A model generated the notes under the pieces. That model was not told where the DNA came from. It was given only the letters and a program-made list of their open reading frames with translations, and ran no database searches. Source: Opisthocomus hoazin (lineage: Eukaryota > Chordata > Aves > Opisthocomiformes > Opisthocomidae). Taken from it: a DNA stretch of 64,000 nucleotides. Shown piece by piece: positions 49,282 to 62,710 of this stretch; the stretch's first letter is position 1, and the number at the start of each line of letters is the position of its first letter. The translations under genes were made by a program, and so were the position numbers. Location: the NCBI RefSeq assembly GCF_030867145.1, contig NC_134454.1, positions 64,524,308-64,588,307 on the forward strand, given 5' to 3'.

Positions 49282-49342
49282 GGCGGCGCGCGGGGCTGCG
49301 GGCAACCGTTGCCGGCCGGCGCGGGGCGGGGGCGGCTGCTGA
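49268..49342 (+). CDS. JMY leader upstream ORF 2 (24 codons)
   Basis: A second ATG overlaps the first uORF in another frame (context GATGATGG, G at +4) and stops at TGA 49,340-49,342, 42 bases before the JMY ATG. It is in the same frame as JMY but separated by the stop. The peptide is Gly/Ala/Arg-rich and probably matters only as a regulatory element. Confidence 0.3.
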   Translation: MVGGEAARGAAGNRCRPARGGGGC

Positions 49343-49384
49343 CGGGACGGGGGGCTGCGCCCGTGCGGGAAGCCGCGCAGCGCC

Positions 49385-50227
49385 ATGTCCGCCTTCGCCC
49401 TGGAGGAGACGCTGGAGGCCGACTGGGTGGCCGTGAGGCCTCACGCCTTCCAGGAGCGGGAGAAGCACAAGTTCGCCTTCATCGTGGCCTGGAACGAGAT
49501 CGAAGGCAAGTTCGCCATCACCTGCCACAACCGCACGGCGCAGCGCCAGCGCAGCGGCTCCCGGGAGCTCCGCCGGCTCGGCGGCGGCCCCGCCGGCCCC
49601 CACGCCCGAGCCGCCCCGGCGAAGGTCGGCAGCCCCGCCGTGCGCAGCGACGCCGGCCCGGCGCGGGGCTCCTCCGCGGGGCCACGGAGCCCGCTGCGCG
49701 CCAGGAGCAGCTCGGCCCGGAGGCCGCCGCGGGGCGCAGAGGCGGCGGGTGCCGGCGAGGAGATAGAAGTGCTGGAGCTGGGGAAGGAGGAGGCCGGCGC
49801 CGCGCTGTCGCTGCCGCCTTCGCCGCCGCGGGCAGCCGAGCCGGCCGCTCCCGACGCGGAGCCCGCCGGGGAGGAGTGCAGCTGGGCCGGCCTCTTCTCC
49901 TTCCAGGACCTGCGGGCCGTGCACCAGCAGCTCTGCTCGGTGAATTCGGAGCTGGAGCCCTACCTGCCCGGCTTCCCAGAGGAGCCCTCGGGCATGTGGT
50001 CCGTGCTGTTCGGAGCCCCGGAGCTGTCCGAGCAGGAGATGGACGCGCTTTGCTACAAACTGCAAGTTTACTTGGTCCACAGCTTGGATACCTGCGGCTG
50101 GAAGATCCTTTCTCAGGTGCTCTTCACCGAGACCGACGACCCCGAAGAGTATTACGAAAGCCTGAGTGAGCTGCGACAGAAGGGGTATGAGGAGGTGCTG
50201 CAGCGGGCCCGCAAGCGAATCCAGGAG
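49385..50227 (+). CDS. JMY: JMY coding exon 1 (residues 1-281)
   Basis: JMY is a nucleation-promoting factor for actin filaments (Arp2/3-dependent and independent) and a p300-linked cofactor of p53, shuttling between cytoplasm and nucleus. This exon encodes the N-terminal region shared with WHAMM. The start MSAFALEETLEADWVAVRPH and the block EIEGKFAITCHNRTAQRQ match JMY. Residues ~61-165 are a Pro/Ala/Gly/Arg-rich linker. From WAGLFSFQDLRAVHQQLC (about 167) to EEVLQRARKRIQE (281) the sequence is highly conserved, including TCGWKILSQVLFTETDD. The exon ends in phase 0 at the donor gtgagg (50,228). The ATG has G at -3. The coiled-coil, proline-rich and WH2 parts lie downstream of the window. Confidence 0.96.
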
Positions 50228-51015
50228 GTGAGGCTGCTGCGTGATCCGGGTGTCGCCACCCGCGTGTTACCTTTTCCTTGCTATGTGACGTCTTCTCTAG
50301 TTGTTCCCTCCAGCTGCTCTCCTCTGCCTTTGCAGAATTGATCCAGCCGTGGGACAAAAAAGAAAGTGCAGGAAGGTGGTATAATTAGTGGGTTTTTCTT
50401 TTTTTTTTCTTTTTTTTTTCCAAAACAAAGCTTTGAGAATCTTACTAAGAAACGAAGCTTGACCTTTCCAAGGTCCCTGGGGCAGGGATTTAAGAAGGTG
50501 CAGATTTCCCTAGTCGTCCAAGTGAGTGCTTTATTCTGTGCAACCAAAGGTAGATGTTTGTGAACAAGTATCTGATCAGTTTGGCAAGGTCTTGCTCCCA
50601 GAGTGTTGTTCTTGCATTGCTTTGCACCAGGATGTGTTGGAGTCTGATTTTTTCTGCTTAATGGGAGCTGCAACATGTGGTGTTTATTTTGACAGTACAA
50701 TTTGGGTGCTTAAGGCCAAAACATTGTAGGTTCCTGCAGGCTCTGGGTGCTGAATCTGGTATTTCAAGTAAGATGATGTTTTCCAGTGGAATTGAAGTAA
50801 CTACAACGTTTGTTCAGCTGGTGAGTTCTTAGAGTTTGGATTTTAAAAAGCGAGCTGTCTGGTCCAAGTGAATATTTACTGCGTTGCTGTTGCTTGTGTC
50901 TGGCAAGACTTGGGTGTTTCAGGAAACGCCATCTCTCCTTCTTGTACTGTATACTGTTTAGACAAAAGTAGTTGAGGAGTTTCTGCTAACTAACTGCTGG
51001 CGTTGGTGTATGTGA

Positions 51016-51030
51016 TTTTTTTTTTTTTTT
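51016..51030. repeat. T15 homopolymer run
   Basis: Fifteen consecutive T in JMY intron 1. Confidence 0.85.
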
Positions 51031-54000
51031 CCACATCTTTGTGGACTGAGGTATGTAAGGACCCAGATTTCCCCACTGTAAAAGGAGTATTTTACATTTG
51101 TTCTTATGTTCCAGTGGCCTTGGTCCAGAACGTACCAGGATCTATCTGGGTGTGACTATGTGTATGAATCAGGCTATGGAATTTTTCATTTTTGCGAACA
51201 TCATCGGAGTTCTAGTGTGTGGACAGAGGTCAAGTTTGGCTACTTCAGCTGCCCGCTTATATCCTGTCAATATTGTGTGTTCAAAAATGTGTGGTGGTGA
51301 ATGTTTTTTCCTTGGTGGAATATGAGCTTATCTGCTTGCTGTCTGCTTTGATGGCATAGTTTTGAGTCTTTGTAGGATTCAGGCCGAGCTTTTACTTAGT
51401 GACTGAAGTTACAGAGTATGACAAAATTGTTTTATCAGTGATGAAATCACGATAAGAGCATCCACGTGTAGCATTGTCAGGTAGAAGTTTATTTCCAAAC
51501 TGTTGTGTTCGGGTATGTCATTGTGATTTTTCTTTTTTTTGTGGCTTTTTAGAAGTCTGAATTAATCCTTGCAAATTTTGGTATACAACTGGTAATTAGT
51601 CTGTTAGTCTTCTGCAGTAGTTTTAGTCCAAAGAATATGAAAGCATGTTGTCTTCCACTTTTTTGTTTGACTACATGAATGCTTGGCAATGTGTGCTGAG
51701 ACTGACTTAGCCTTCAGCTCAGCAATTTTTAGAAGGAGCCGAGCAGGGCAAGAGAAGTTCCTGTTACATGTGTGGAGTTTGGAGAATGGGTACCTAAGTC
51801 AAAGCATGTGGTGTTTTTGAGGAAACACTAGTTTGGTATTACTGAGCAAGAACTGTTTTTCTGGGAGAATCTCGACTCGTATTTTGTTCGCACCAGTAGT
51901 ACTGGCAAAAAAAATAAATTGGTTAGGAATAGGCAATGCAAGCTTTATCCGTCAATATCTTTAAACTACGACATCATATTCTCTGTTAATGTTCAGAACT
52001 TATTGCAGGCAAAATGGCAGAGCCTGTGTGTGTATTTGACTACAGCACAACCTCCCTTTTCTGTGGTAACCAAACCAATAGTGTAGCTAAAGTCAGTACA
52101 GCTGTACTTCTGTCACTGTCAGTTGTGTAAATTGATCCTTCTTTAACTAAAGGTAGTTCATGTTTAAGAAAAGAAACCAACAGAATGATCTGCGCTCTCC
52201 CTCTTGGCTCTCGGGTTTCTCATTTCCTTACCTGTTAGTGGTTTACTTGGTGCACAAGAAACGTCTTTATATTAAGCAAATACTTACGTTGTTTGTCATT
52301 GCAATTCTAAGTAAATAAGGCAATGGATGGTGGGCACTGCTCGGTATTTCTGAAGTAAAGGTTTTTCATACTCTAAAGAAAACCCACTGAATCCAACAGA
52401 GAGGATGCCACTGAAGCTTTATTTGGGATTCCAGGTTCTTGGCCAGTATTTCCAGAATCTTAAACTCTGTGTCTAGAAGGCAGAAAAAGTTCGCCTTTGT
52501 ACTCTTGCTCCTGCCAGTTTCCTGTCTATGTTCCTCCTATAACATGGGAGGAGTTTTTCTACCCTAAGCGTACATGCTTGTAAATTTTTTGTGTACATAA
52601 TAATGTATAATAATAAGTATAGTAATATCAAAGATGGTGGTGTAGCTCTTTGTCAATGCTCTGTTGGCAAAAGGCTGAACATAATCACAGTTTTCCTGAA
52701 TAAAAAGTGGTGCTAGTATAAACTATGATTAAGAGGGTTTGGTGGCTTAGTCATGCCAACAAACATATTCCATTGTGTGCTTCTCCTTTTACTTGCTCTT
52801 GCATAGCAAGTTGTGAGTTTGGGAAGCCTGTCTTTACATTACACGCCTACTTCAGCATTGAATTAATGACACCTGTGAATCTCCCTGTTCCTTAATTGCC
52901 ATGGCAGTCTGAAATTTGGTGGATGATAGTCTACAGGATCGTGAATGCCAGTTGTAAAACTAGTCAGAGACTTGTTTTAGTTTTCTTGCTGCTCTGTAAA
53001 AATCTATGAATTCTAACGGTCTGCCTACAGACACTACAGACCGTTTTGCATCTCTGTGTGTGTTGTTTTGAGCTGCTTTAGTACAAAAGTTCAGAAACAC
53101 TTTTCGGTGCATAGTGAAATTATGAGAGCATCTCATTTTCTGTGGCTAACTTAAGATTCCCTTGAGAGTGAGAACCTACTGATATTAATCTCCTTCCCCT
53201 GTACAGTGGAATATTTTACTAAGCACAAGAATACCCCTGAAAACTTCTACCTTGTGTTGGTTGGCTTGATTTGCTTTTGATTCAAGGGCTGGAAAGGTTA
53301 AGGGAAAAAAAAAATCTTTTGTCTGTTTCATTACATTAACAACTTGTATGAGAAGAAAATGTAAGTTTTTTTGACAGAAAGCTGAATGGTCACTTTAGTT
53401 TCTTCTTAAATCAGTATGGGTACAGTATTTTAAAAATTACTTTTGCACAGCTTTAATAAGAACGTTTTTTGTTTTGCATGAATGAAGTATGATGGTCAAA
53501 TCACAAATTTGTAAGGAGTTGGTTCAGTGGTTGAATTTGTTCTAGTATTTTGGTGAAAAATAATATTCAAGATCATTTTGGTAACTAGGAGAATTTTGTT
53601 TCCTTTCTTTTGGCCACGTGGATTCAGTTATAAAATAAATGTGAATATGGTGCCTAGTGGGGCACTGTACCAAAAATGCAAGTTTTCCAGAGGTAAGGTG
53701 ACCTGTTTCTGTTCAGTGATCTGCTGCTAGGCACAATGTGATTTAAAGAGAGATTCAACATCAAACTCAAAAATAATGCAAATGTAAATAATATAAAACA
53801 CTACAAAAAAGTATTTGGTGTTCCAGTAATGCACAAAAATGCTAGCAGTAGTGTTTCCATCAAAACCAGTGTAACATCTTTCTGTGCAAGAAGCAAAGAA
53901 AACTGAATCCTGTATATTAACTGCAGTAAATAGATTTACAAGATACATAAGGTGGCTCAGGAGAGAACATGGGTTCAGATTTATCTTTGAGAGCAGAGGA

Positions 54001-57000
54001 CTAAGCCAAGATATTATGTGGAATTTTTTTGCTATCAACGTGTATAGAGCAGAGTTAAGACTAATGCTGAGCGTTCTGGAAATCCAACCTATTTTTGTTT
54101 GAATGCTTGTTTTTACATACTCATTATTTGTAGTATGAACACTTGTTTCCAGTAAAACTGAATTTACTTCTGTTGTGATTTACTTCTGAGTAGTTTGTAA
54201 CTAAGCTATTTAAGTACTGAACAAATACAATTAGTTAGTACTAACCAAAATATCATATGTCAGCAGCTGTAGGACATGCTCTGTAGAACAGGCAAGTAGG
54301 CTCAAAGTTCTTAGGAGACACCTACATGGTATTAGTACTCTGGCTAGTACTTCTGTTGCTGTCCAACCAAAGGTATTTTCTCTGTGTTTATCCTTGTCAG
54401 CCATAATCTTTCTACTTATTTAATTTGTTGCTGGAGTTATTAGCGGTTACTTCTGGTTGTTACGAACTAGTCCTAAGCTAATAAATTGTTTTAAAGGTTC
54501 ATTGTTTTAGGCATTGGAAATTCCCACCTGACTCATTCTGCAAGAATCAAACCCAATAGTAAGGATACTGTGATACATTTTCAGATAAGCAAAACTAAGT
54601 GTGGAGTGGTTCCCCCATCCCCATTTCAGCAAATAATAAAAATCGAAGTCAGCTGGATATTTTGTTTTCAGTGTTTCAGTGAGCTTCTGAATTGTGTTCT
54701 ATAGAGGTAAATCCATGTTACAAGTTAAACACTTGATGATGACGTGTACTACTGGAAGATGTGGAAGTAAGGTAGAGAGGGCTGTATCACGTGAGATTCT
54801 TGGACCCTTATAGCAGCAAGGTTGATTAAATATGCAACAGCTTAATCATATTGTGGGCTCATAGTTGCTGAAAGTCTAAAATGTGATTACGTACGATTTT
54901 AAAATACGTGCTTTAAAATGGCTTCTAGGAATCCAGTATTTAAAGGACATTAGACCACGTTACCGTAGTATTTTCTTCTCTTTAGTCTGTGTATTAAAAC
55001 CTTCTAAGTTCTAAGCAAAGTAACTATTTACTGTTTAATTGGAAATATTTTATCTGTTATCCTTCTTCCATTTGATGTCTTCTTGAGCAAGTGTTTCATT
55101 CTTTCTACTGCCTTTCACTTTTACTTCTGTTATATAGGTAGCAGCAAATTGTTTCAGAACTTTAGACTTGTGTTTGTAGGTTAATTAGATTTTTTTTGTT
55201 TTTGTCGACCTTTTTGTGTTGTCTCTTTCCCAGTCTTAGTGTGATACTTGTTTTGAAGTAATTTTTTTCTTTTTTTCCCACTTTCTACACTGCACTTATG
55301 GCATATATGTGTAGGTAGACTTCATGCACTGCTTTATTAATGCCTTGTTATTTTGACAAGAGCTAGCTGAAGATGGTGAATATTATGGCTGTATCTGAAG
55401 ACAGTAGAATGCTTAAAATAATGTACACTTTTTCAAAACATGGACAAGTGACATGTACCCAAGGCAAAGGACATCTGCTTGAAAAACTAAGTTTTCCTTG
55501 ACAGAACTTAAGTCTTATGTGAAAAATAAAAGTACATTCTGTAGAACATGGCAATATTGTTCAGTGTGACCCATAGTAAGTTTAGACTTAATTTTTGGAA
55601 ACTGAAGACAACAGCTTGCCAGTCTCATAGTTCCTTTCCTTATCCAAATACCTGGGAAGATAAAAGGAAATAAAATGCAATATATTCTCTGTTTTAACTG
55701 TCTAAACTGGGGCTGGGGAACAATTTGTGTCATGTAGTTGGGGGAGTATTCTGCTGATGAGATTATGGTATTCCCCTTCAAAATTTGAATAACTGTGTTT
55801 CCCTAGATGTAGAGGTAGACTTTCCTCTGTTTTTTGTTTAAAGTTGCTCTAGTTGATACTCAGTTGCAGCATTTTCATGTGCCAGAATATTCTGGAGAGA
55901 TCCAAACAATCTGTGTGATAAACACTCTGTAACCCATTGTGCTCATGAAGATTCGCAGCTCACTTCGTTTCTTAGCTTTTAGAGGTGGTGAGGACTTGTC
56001 TTTTCTTTGTGTTTACCTTTGTTGTCTTGCATATTTTCTCCATTTTTCCAGCATTATTTTCTTTCTCTGCAAGTGAATATCCTACCTTCAAGTCAATGCC
56101 TTTTAAAAGGCTTAATCCAGTAACTTTTTTTGTTCTCCGTTGCTGGCTGAGATACTACACTGGCAGGTTTAGAATGTGAAGGCAGATTAATTCTAATAAT
56201 TTAATCTTTTTGCATTTCTTTCTGTAATATAAGAAGACACTGCTTACAGATGATGAGTGAGGTTTATGTTCTTTATATATGTGCTACCACAGAGCTGACG
56301 AAGGTACTGAAAAGCAGAGGTTTTCAGATATGGCTACACCTACATTTTTTCCTCTTTGAGGAGGTACTTTTAACATTCCTACTAGTAGAAACATACCGTG
56401 GCAGTCCACCACGATATTGCTGTATGGGAGAGAACTCTAGTCAAAGTGAGGGCACAGTCCAACTGAAGATACATCTGCAAAACTTCTTTATTATTTAAAG
56501 ACATGAAAACTTTGCTGTAAGGAATGTGGTTGAGCGTGAAGGAAGATAGGATAGGAGGAGAGGGAAGAATGGTGATATTCTGAAGATACATAACATCACT
56601 GACAGTCAATATGTATCTGAGCTGTTGTTGCTCAAGACTGCTGTCTGCTGAACAGAGAAGTAGAGTAAGGTTGGATTGTGGGATGATGAGCCTGTTGCTT
56701 TAGCTGTCGAGAGTATCTTCTAAATAGGCTCAGTCCTCTTCCTTCTTTATTTTCTCCAGAGAAGAATTGGCTGTTAACATTTGGTGATTCTGTAATGCCA
56801 AAATGTATTTTTTCTTTTTAGTATCATACAAAAGCAACAGAAGCAAATGAACATGTATTAAACTCTGTAGAGGAACCTGTACCTAGAACTTCTTTTGCGA
56901 TTTGGGGTGACTGGAGTACTAGTAATAGAACAGTTGCATTGTTTCTTCTCTCTTTTTCCAGAAAATAAAGAAGAAAAAAAACCCTAGTTAAAATAAATTG

Positions 57001-58541
57001 TTTATTTTTAAAATGTCACAAGTTATTGCTAAGTTGCTGTGTAGGAAAAACTTGTAAATAAGATACTGTGCTGTTGCGAGCAGTCTACTGTGTTATAAAA
57101 TGGGGTGTCCAGAAGTTTTGCCCTGCTGCTGGTATTCAGCGTGATGGTGCTTTAGGGAGGGGGGCGTATAAGGCAAACAGTGACTGTAGGTTTATCCATG
57201 TAATGTGTAACACCACTGTAACCATTCAGAGCAAAGATCTTGGATAGTTCACTGAAAATACCTGCTTTAAGTGCAGTGCTGTTTAACAGCAAACATGCAA
57301 GAATGTTTCAAGGATGATAAAGGAAGAATTGTTGTGCCCTTACAGGAAGTAATAGTATGATCTCATCAGAAATCTGCTGGTGCTGTTTGCTAGAATATGG
57401 GTTAATTTTTAGTTGTTGAAGCCCTTGCATAACTTTAAACAGGATTAGAAAAATAAAGTAATCCAGATTTGTTAGGCAGAAGGTTGGATGATCTCATAGT
57501 ATCCTCCAGTCATAAGCTGTATAAACTAAAAAGGGAAATATGTTTTTGTTTTAATTAGTTTGTTGTTGAAACTTGCCCAGTTTCCATTTTCTGAAGAATT
57601 TGGGCCTGAAATGGAAACCAAACCATTATTAGTTTGTCTGAAAACTTCATGAAGAATTTTAATACACAGTAGTAGTTCTGAAGTTGAAACATCTCCACGT
57701 CTCCTTGTTTACTTTCCTTGTCAACCATGTCCATTATTATTAGTAACCTCTTACTAGAGGCTTGTTTGTGCAGTTTGGGTTTTACTTCTAGATTAGCTCT
57801 TCTAGTTGTAGGCGGGATGGTGTTTTGTGAAGACAGCTTCCCTGGCAAGCTAGTTTTTGAAAATCATCATATGGAGCCATTCAGAATAGATGTAAATAGA
57901 ATGCTGGTGGTGTATTTGCCTGTGACTCTGCTCACCAGCTGCAAGCATTTTGGCAGAGGTTTTTTTTGGTTAAAAACCTTTTACTGTTAAGACCCTATCT
58001 CTGGGTTTCCTTTCTTTCTACTTGTTTCCGTTTGTCATTTCTATAGTGTAACTTCTCAAATGTATGTGGTTTTTTTTGGTTACATATGTGGCAGACAAAC
58101 ATTACCCATTCAGATGAATTTGAATGCTTAATTTACTTTTTTTGTTAATGAGTTGCTTCTGGAAAGGTGTTATAAAACACTTCCAGTCATTCAGCAACCT
58201 TTTTTTTTCTGAAAGTAAATTGAGTACCTCTGCTTTCATAAATGATAATGAAATTTTTTGTTTGATGCTACTGCTATAGTACTTTCCAAAATGTATTTGT
58301 AGACAAATATTTATATAACCTTTTTTTGGAAAAATGCCGTGATATTGGTGTGAGGAACTAGATTTAAACATTTTTCAAGAGGAAAAAAAAATAATTAGTA
58401 TTTGCTTGTGATGGCTTGCAGACAATTTATGTGGGTCACTTAAAATTAGTAGTAGCACAGTTTCTCACATAACAGCATTCCATCATGACTAGTTTTGAGC
58501 TACTTCAGGGAGACAGTATTGTAAAAGATTTTTCAATAACT

Positions 58542-58605
58542 TAGAATCATAGATTATTATGTTAGAAGCAACATCTGGATTTTCTAGTTGAACCCCATGC
58601 TTAAA
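58542..58605 (-). mobile_element. short CR1 3' relic
   Basis: AGAATCATAGATTATTATG followed by TCTGGATTTTCTAGTTGAAC is a degenerate reverse complement of a CR1 tail. An A/C-rich simple stretch (AAACAAACAAAC type) follows at about 58,640-58,685. Confidence 0.5.
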
Positions 58606-61600
58606 ATAGAACTACTTTTGATGAAGGCTTCTTTTTCTAAAAAAAAAACCACCCCAAACCCAAAAACAAACAAACAAGCAACCCCTATGAAACTTTAAAT
58701 AACACTGTGTGCTTTACATCGATGATAAGGAAGTGTAAAAAAAGAAAAAGAAACAAATGTATTAATTCAGTTCTGAAACTTTTGAGGGTGAAAATCTATC
58801 GAACAGTTTTAGAAGTTTCTGGAAGTTTATAATTTTCTACTAGTAGCACTGTGGCTTCAGAGCCCAAATTTTTCAGCCTTCAGTAATGTGATAGGTGTTT
58901 ATAATTGTCAGATGTCAGAATTTTGAATTGCACCATTTTGTCACTTCAGACTAGTATAATTCAGCAAAATATCAATGTGTGGGAGGAGTTTAAAAAATCC
59001 CAAACTACTTGCAATATTGGAGCTGCTCTGGAAGAGTTGAATAGGTAAATAGTTTGTATTGCTTCAACCATGTTTTATCGTGCTGTTTTGTCATGCATGG
59101 ATTTTACTATTCCCGAACATTTAAACTGTGTATCCTTTCCCCTTCATTTCTCCATGAAAATAGGAACAAAACCAACCTGGACAGGTAACGCCACGAAATA
59201 CAAGTCTGTGTTCCCACGATACTAACATAAATAGCTTTTGTCTGAAATGTTGTGCTGGTATGAAAGGGATTTAATAGCTTGTTATTTGCGTGATACTTGC
59301 TGTTAAAGAGGAAAAATAGTGTGTGTCGTGGGATTTCAGGAGTTTCTTGCTGTCTTGTTTGGCCTTTTTGTAGTAGTAGTGCGCTGTAAATGTGTTCTTT
59401 CTGTTGGGCTTTTTTGGATGTTGTGTTCAACATTTAAATACCCCCAGCCCCCCATTATTTTAGCTTAGAAACTTAGAAATTGCATTTAGCTTGTGTGATG
59501 CTGTTTCCTTCTGAAACCTGCCTTTCTGTGGTTTCACTGTTTTATAAGGCGCTGTAGAGTTTGAAAAGGGGTTAAACTATACCAGCCTTGAGAAAAACAG
59601 CCCTCTCTGTGATGAGTTACCTGTCAGCTGTTGTCCAGGGTTTAAAGGAGGTTCGTCGCCCATGTTGTTGAAGGGAGCTGGAGAACTGGATCATCAGCTT
59701 GCTAGTGCTGAAAGGAGGGGATTCTATTGCTTTCTGTCCTCCCCCCTTCAGCTTTTTGTTCCTTCATGTTGTGCTTCTCTGTCCTTGTGGTGGGCTGATT
59801 CAACTCGGTAAACCTCAGTAAATTAATTCAAGAGAAACTACAGAAATAGCTTTCTGCCAGATGCTCAGTTAGTTTGTTGAAGGGTCTGAGAAATACCAAT
59901 GCCAGTGCAGTGGAGGAAGAGGGCACCTGAGAGCAGAAGGAACAAGGAACCAGGTGGAGTTGGAAGAAAAGAAGGAAGAGGGGATGGGAACTGGAATCTT
60001 CTTTCGATAGGAACAAGCTGTTAGTTCATCTCAGCTTTTAAAAAGTAATTTCACCTGTACCAGTACTTTGAAGCTGGTGTTGTCACAATGCTTTACCCAC
60101 TTTGAATTAGATTTTTTTAAAAGTCCAGCAGTAGATTGGTCAGACATTTGAAAATATCTGCTACCATGCCAAGTGCATTGTAAAACCGGTAAGAGTACTA
60201 ATTCAGTGCTGCTGATACGATTCCCATGAGCTGACTTCAGAGTGCAATTGATTATACCTCTTAAGATGTATTTTTTTTCTTCCCATTGAATGTTCAGCTT
60301 TCTTTTCATAAAAGAACATTTGCTCTTTAGCAGAGTGGGTATTTGTCTAGGCCTCTGTCCTGACATTGCAAACCTTACACAAAGACGGGTTTTAAGAGTA
60401 AATGCATTCATTGTGTGCAAATATTAGTTTGTTAAGACAGTTACCAGTTTTGAGCCTCTTGCAGATGTTTTCCTGACTAATAGCATAGTTCAGAAGCACA
60501 GAAGAAGATGGTCTGTGGACCAAAAGTTAATGTATTTTATGGCACAGCACGAACATTTATGTAACTTATGTTCTCACTCCTCTGGCTTCCGGGTTTTTTT
60601 CGATCAGACTCCTGTAGAAAAAAAAAATACTTAAACGCATTAGAACACATGTGAAATAAGCTCTTTGCCAAGCCTTTGGGGTGAGGTGTTGCCTAGATGT
60701 CTTTATGTTTAGAGTTACTGTGTTTCAACTGATCAGTGATTCGTTATTGACTTTATCTTTTAGATATTTTGCCCCTTTTCAAAGGGAGGGAGTCCTACAG
60801 TGACATAATAACTTTGAAATACAGTAAACAGATCTATTTTATTCATCAAATTATGTTACAATGTAAATACTTATTTCTGTGTTACTAACAGCAGAAAAAA
60901 CCCTAGCGCTCCTGTACAGTGAGCACTTCTGTGCAATTAGCCCTTGTTTGCTATGATTTCTGTAGCTTATTTGTGGCTGTGCTATTCTAAGTAATATACT
61001 AAATCAAACAACTAGCTGGTTTTTATAGGCACTCATTTGGCATGATAGTGTAACTCAGCAGTGGCACAGCCACATCACACAGTAAGGTAAGGTAATCGGA
61101 GAAGTACCATCTTAAAATAAAAGCAGCTTTACCATGATGATATGCATGTTTGTGTTATTTACAGTAAAGGAGATGCATAGTTTTTAATTGTTGATATTTG
61201 CCTCTTGAGCTTTCAGAAGAGATATGGTGTACCATACGTTGTTGTTGGAGTTGACAGCTTTAAGCCTGAGCCTTGTGATATTCCAAGAAGTTATATATAC
61301 ATATACATACAGTTCTGCTGAGATTTCTATTTAGAATTTTGTGTGGGAGGAGAGAATTTGCATTGTTCAGTAATGATGCATATGTGGAAATAATGTTTTG
61401 GCACACTTGACTACATTGAAAAACTACTTCAATTTTTCTTACCCAGTTCAGTTCTTTTCCTTTTCTACAGACTTGTATTACAGGTAGTGTATTGGAAAGA
61501 GGTGCATTTTGATAGGCAGTGTAAATGAGCTTGACAGAAGTAATTGGTACTGTCCTAGGAGCTGTTAACCAAAGTATAAATGAAGATAACTCATATGAGT

Positions 61601-61655
61601 AAAGAGAGGCCAGGCAATCTGCAGTGTGCTGGTCTTAGCCGTCTGGCATGCTCTC

Positions 61656-62710
61656 TCGTAGTGACTTGACCTTCGCACCAGGTGCCCACCAAGCTGCTGT
61701 CTCTCCCCTTGCTTAGCTGGACAGGGCAAGAAAATACGATGAAAGGCTCGTGGGTCGAGATAAGGACAGGGAGATCATTCAGCAATTACCGTCGAGGGCA
61801 AAACAGACTGTACTTGGGGAAATTAATTTAATTTATTGCCAATGAAATCAGAGTAGGATAATGAGAAATAAGAATAAATCTAAAGGCACCTTCCATGCAC
61901 CCCTCCCTGCTTCCCGGGCTCAACTTTGCTCCCAAATTCTTTACCTCCCAGCCCTGAGCGGTGCAGGGTGATGCGGAATGGGGGTTGCAGTCAGTTTATC
62001 ACATGTTGTCGCTGCTGCTTCTTCCCCCTCACACTCTTCCCCTGCTCCAGTGTGGGGTCCCTCCCACAGGAGGCAGACCTCCACAGACTTCTCCAGTGTG
62101 GGTCCTTCCACAGGCTGCAGTTCTTGAACTGCTCCAGCGTGTGTCCCTTCCACAGGGTGCAGTCCTTCAGGAACAGGCTGCTCCAGCGTTAGTCCCCCAC
62201 GGGGTCACAAGCCCTGCCAGCAAACCTGCTCCAGCGTGGGCTCTCCATGGAGCCACAGCCTCCTTTGGGCATCCACCTGCTCTGGCGTGGGGTCTTCTGT
62301 GGGCTGCAAGTGGCTATCTGCTCCACCATGGGCTTCTGTGGGCTGCAGGGGGACAGCCTGCATCACCATGGTCTGCTCCATGGGCTGCAGGGGAATCTCT
62401 GCTCCGGTGCCGGGAGCACCTCCTCCCCCTCCTTCTGCAGTGACCTTGGTGTCTGCAGAGTTGTTTCTCTCATGTATTCTCACTACTCTCTCCGGCTGCA
62501 GTTGTGCAGCAGGTTTATCCCCTTCTTAAATATGTTATCACAGAGGTGCTACCACCATCGCTGATGGGCTGGGCTTTGGCCAGCAGCAGGTCCGTCTTGG
62601 AGCCAGCTGGCCTTGGCTCTGTCGGACGTGGGGGAGGCTTCTGCATATTCTCAGAGAAGCCACCCCTGTAGACCCCTGCTACAAAAACCTTACTACCTAC
62701 ACCAAATACA
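61656..62710 (-). mobile_element. solo-type LTR, copy B, in JMY intron 1
   Basis: About 1.05 kb and homologous to copy A at 42.6 kb. Shared blocks include the 47 identical bases at 61,827-61,873, the degenerate tandem units starting CTGCTCCA, and TTATCACAGAGGTGCTA near the right end. The left end is decayed (GTAGTGACTTGACC where copy A has GTGGTGGGTTGACC). It keeps segments that copy A lacks in the tandem region (for example around 62,340-62,380). An AATAAA on the - strand (61,832-61,837) again suggests - orientation, antisense to JMY. Confidence 0.82.

Larger units (their letters stand above)
48471..50260 (+). promoter_or_regulatory. CpG island with JMY promoter
   Basis: CpG density and GC content rise sharply at about 48,470 and fall after about 50,260. 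Upstream of the JMY start are GC boxes (GGGGCGGGGC types near 48,839, 48,921, 49,011 and 49,034), an inverted-CCAAT-class site (AGCCAATGGG at 48,981-48,990) and an overlapping E-box/CRE-like site (CACGTGACGT at 49,094-49,103). No TATA box is evident. This is a typical housekeeping promoter; transcription probably starts somewhere between 49,020 and 49,250. Long open frames on both strands here are side effects of GC richness. Confidence 0.85.

Noticed and set aside
49309..50169. 286-codon + strand frame overlapping JMY exon 1
   Set aside because: It is an out-of-frame shadow of the JMY exon, low complexity and unrelated to any family.
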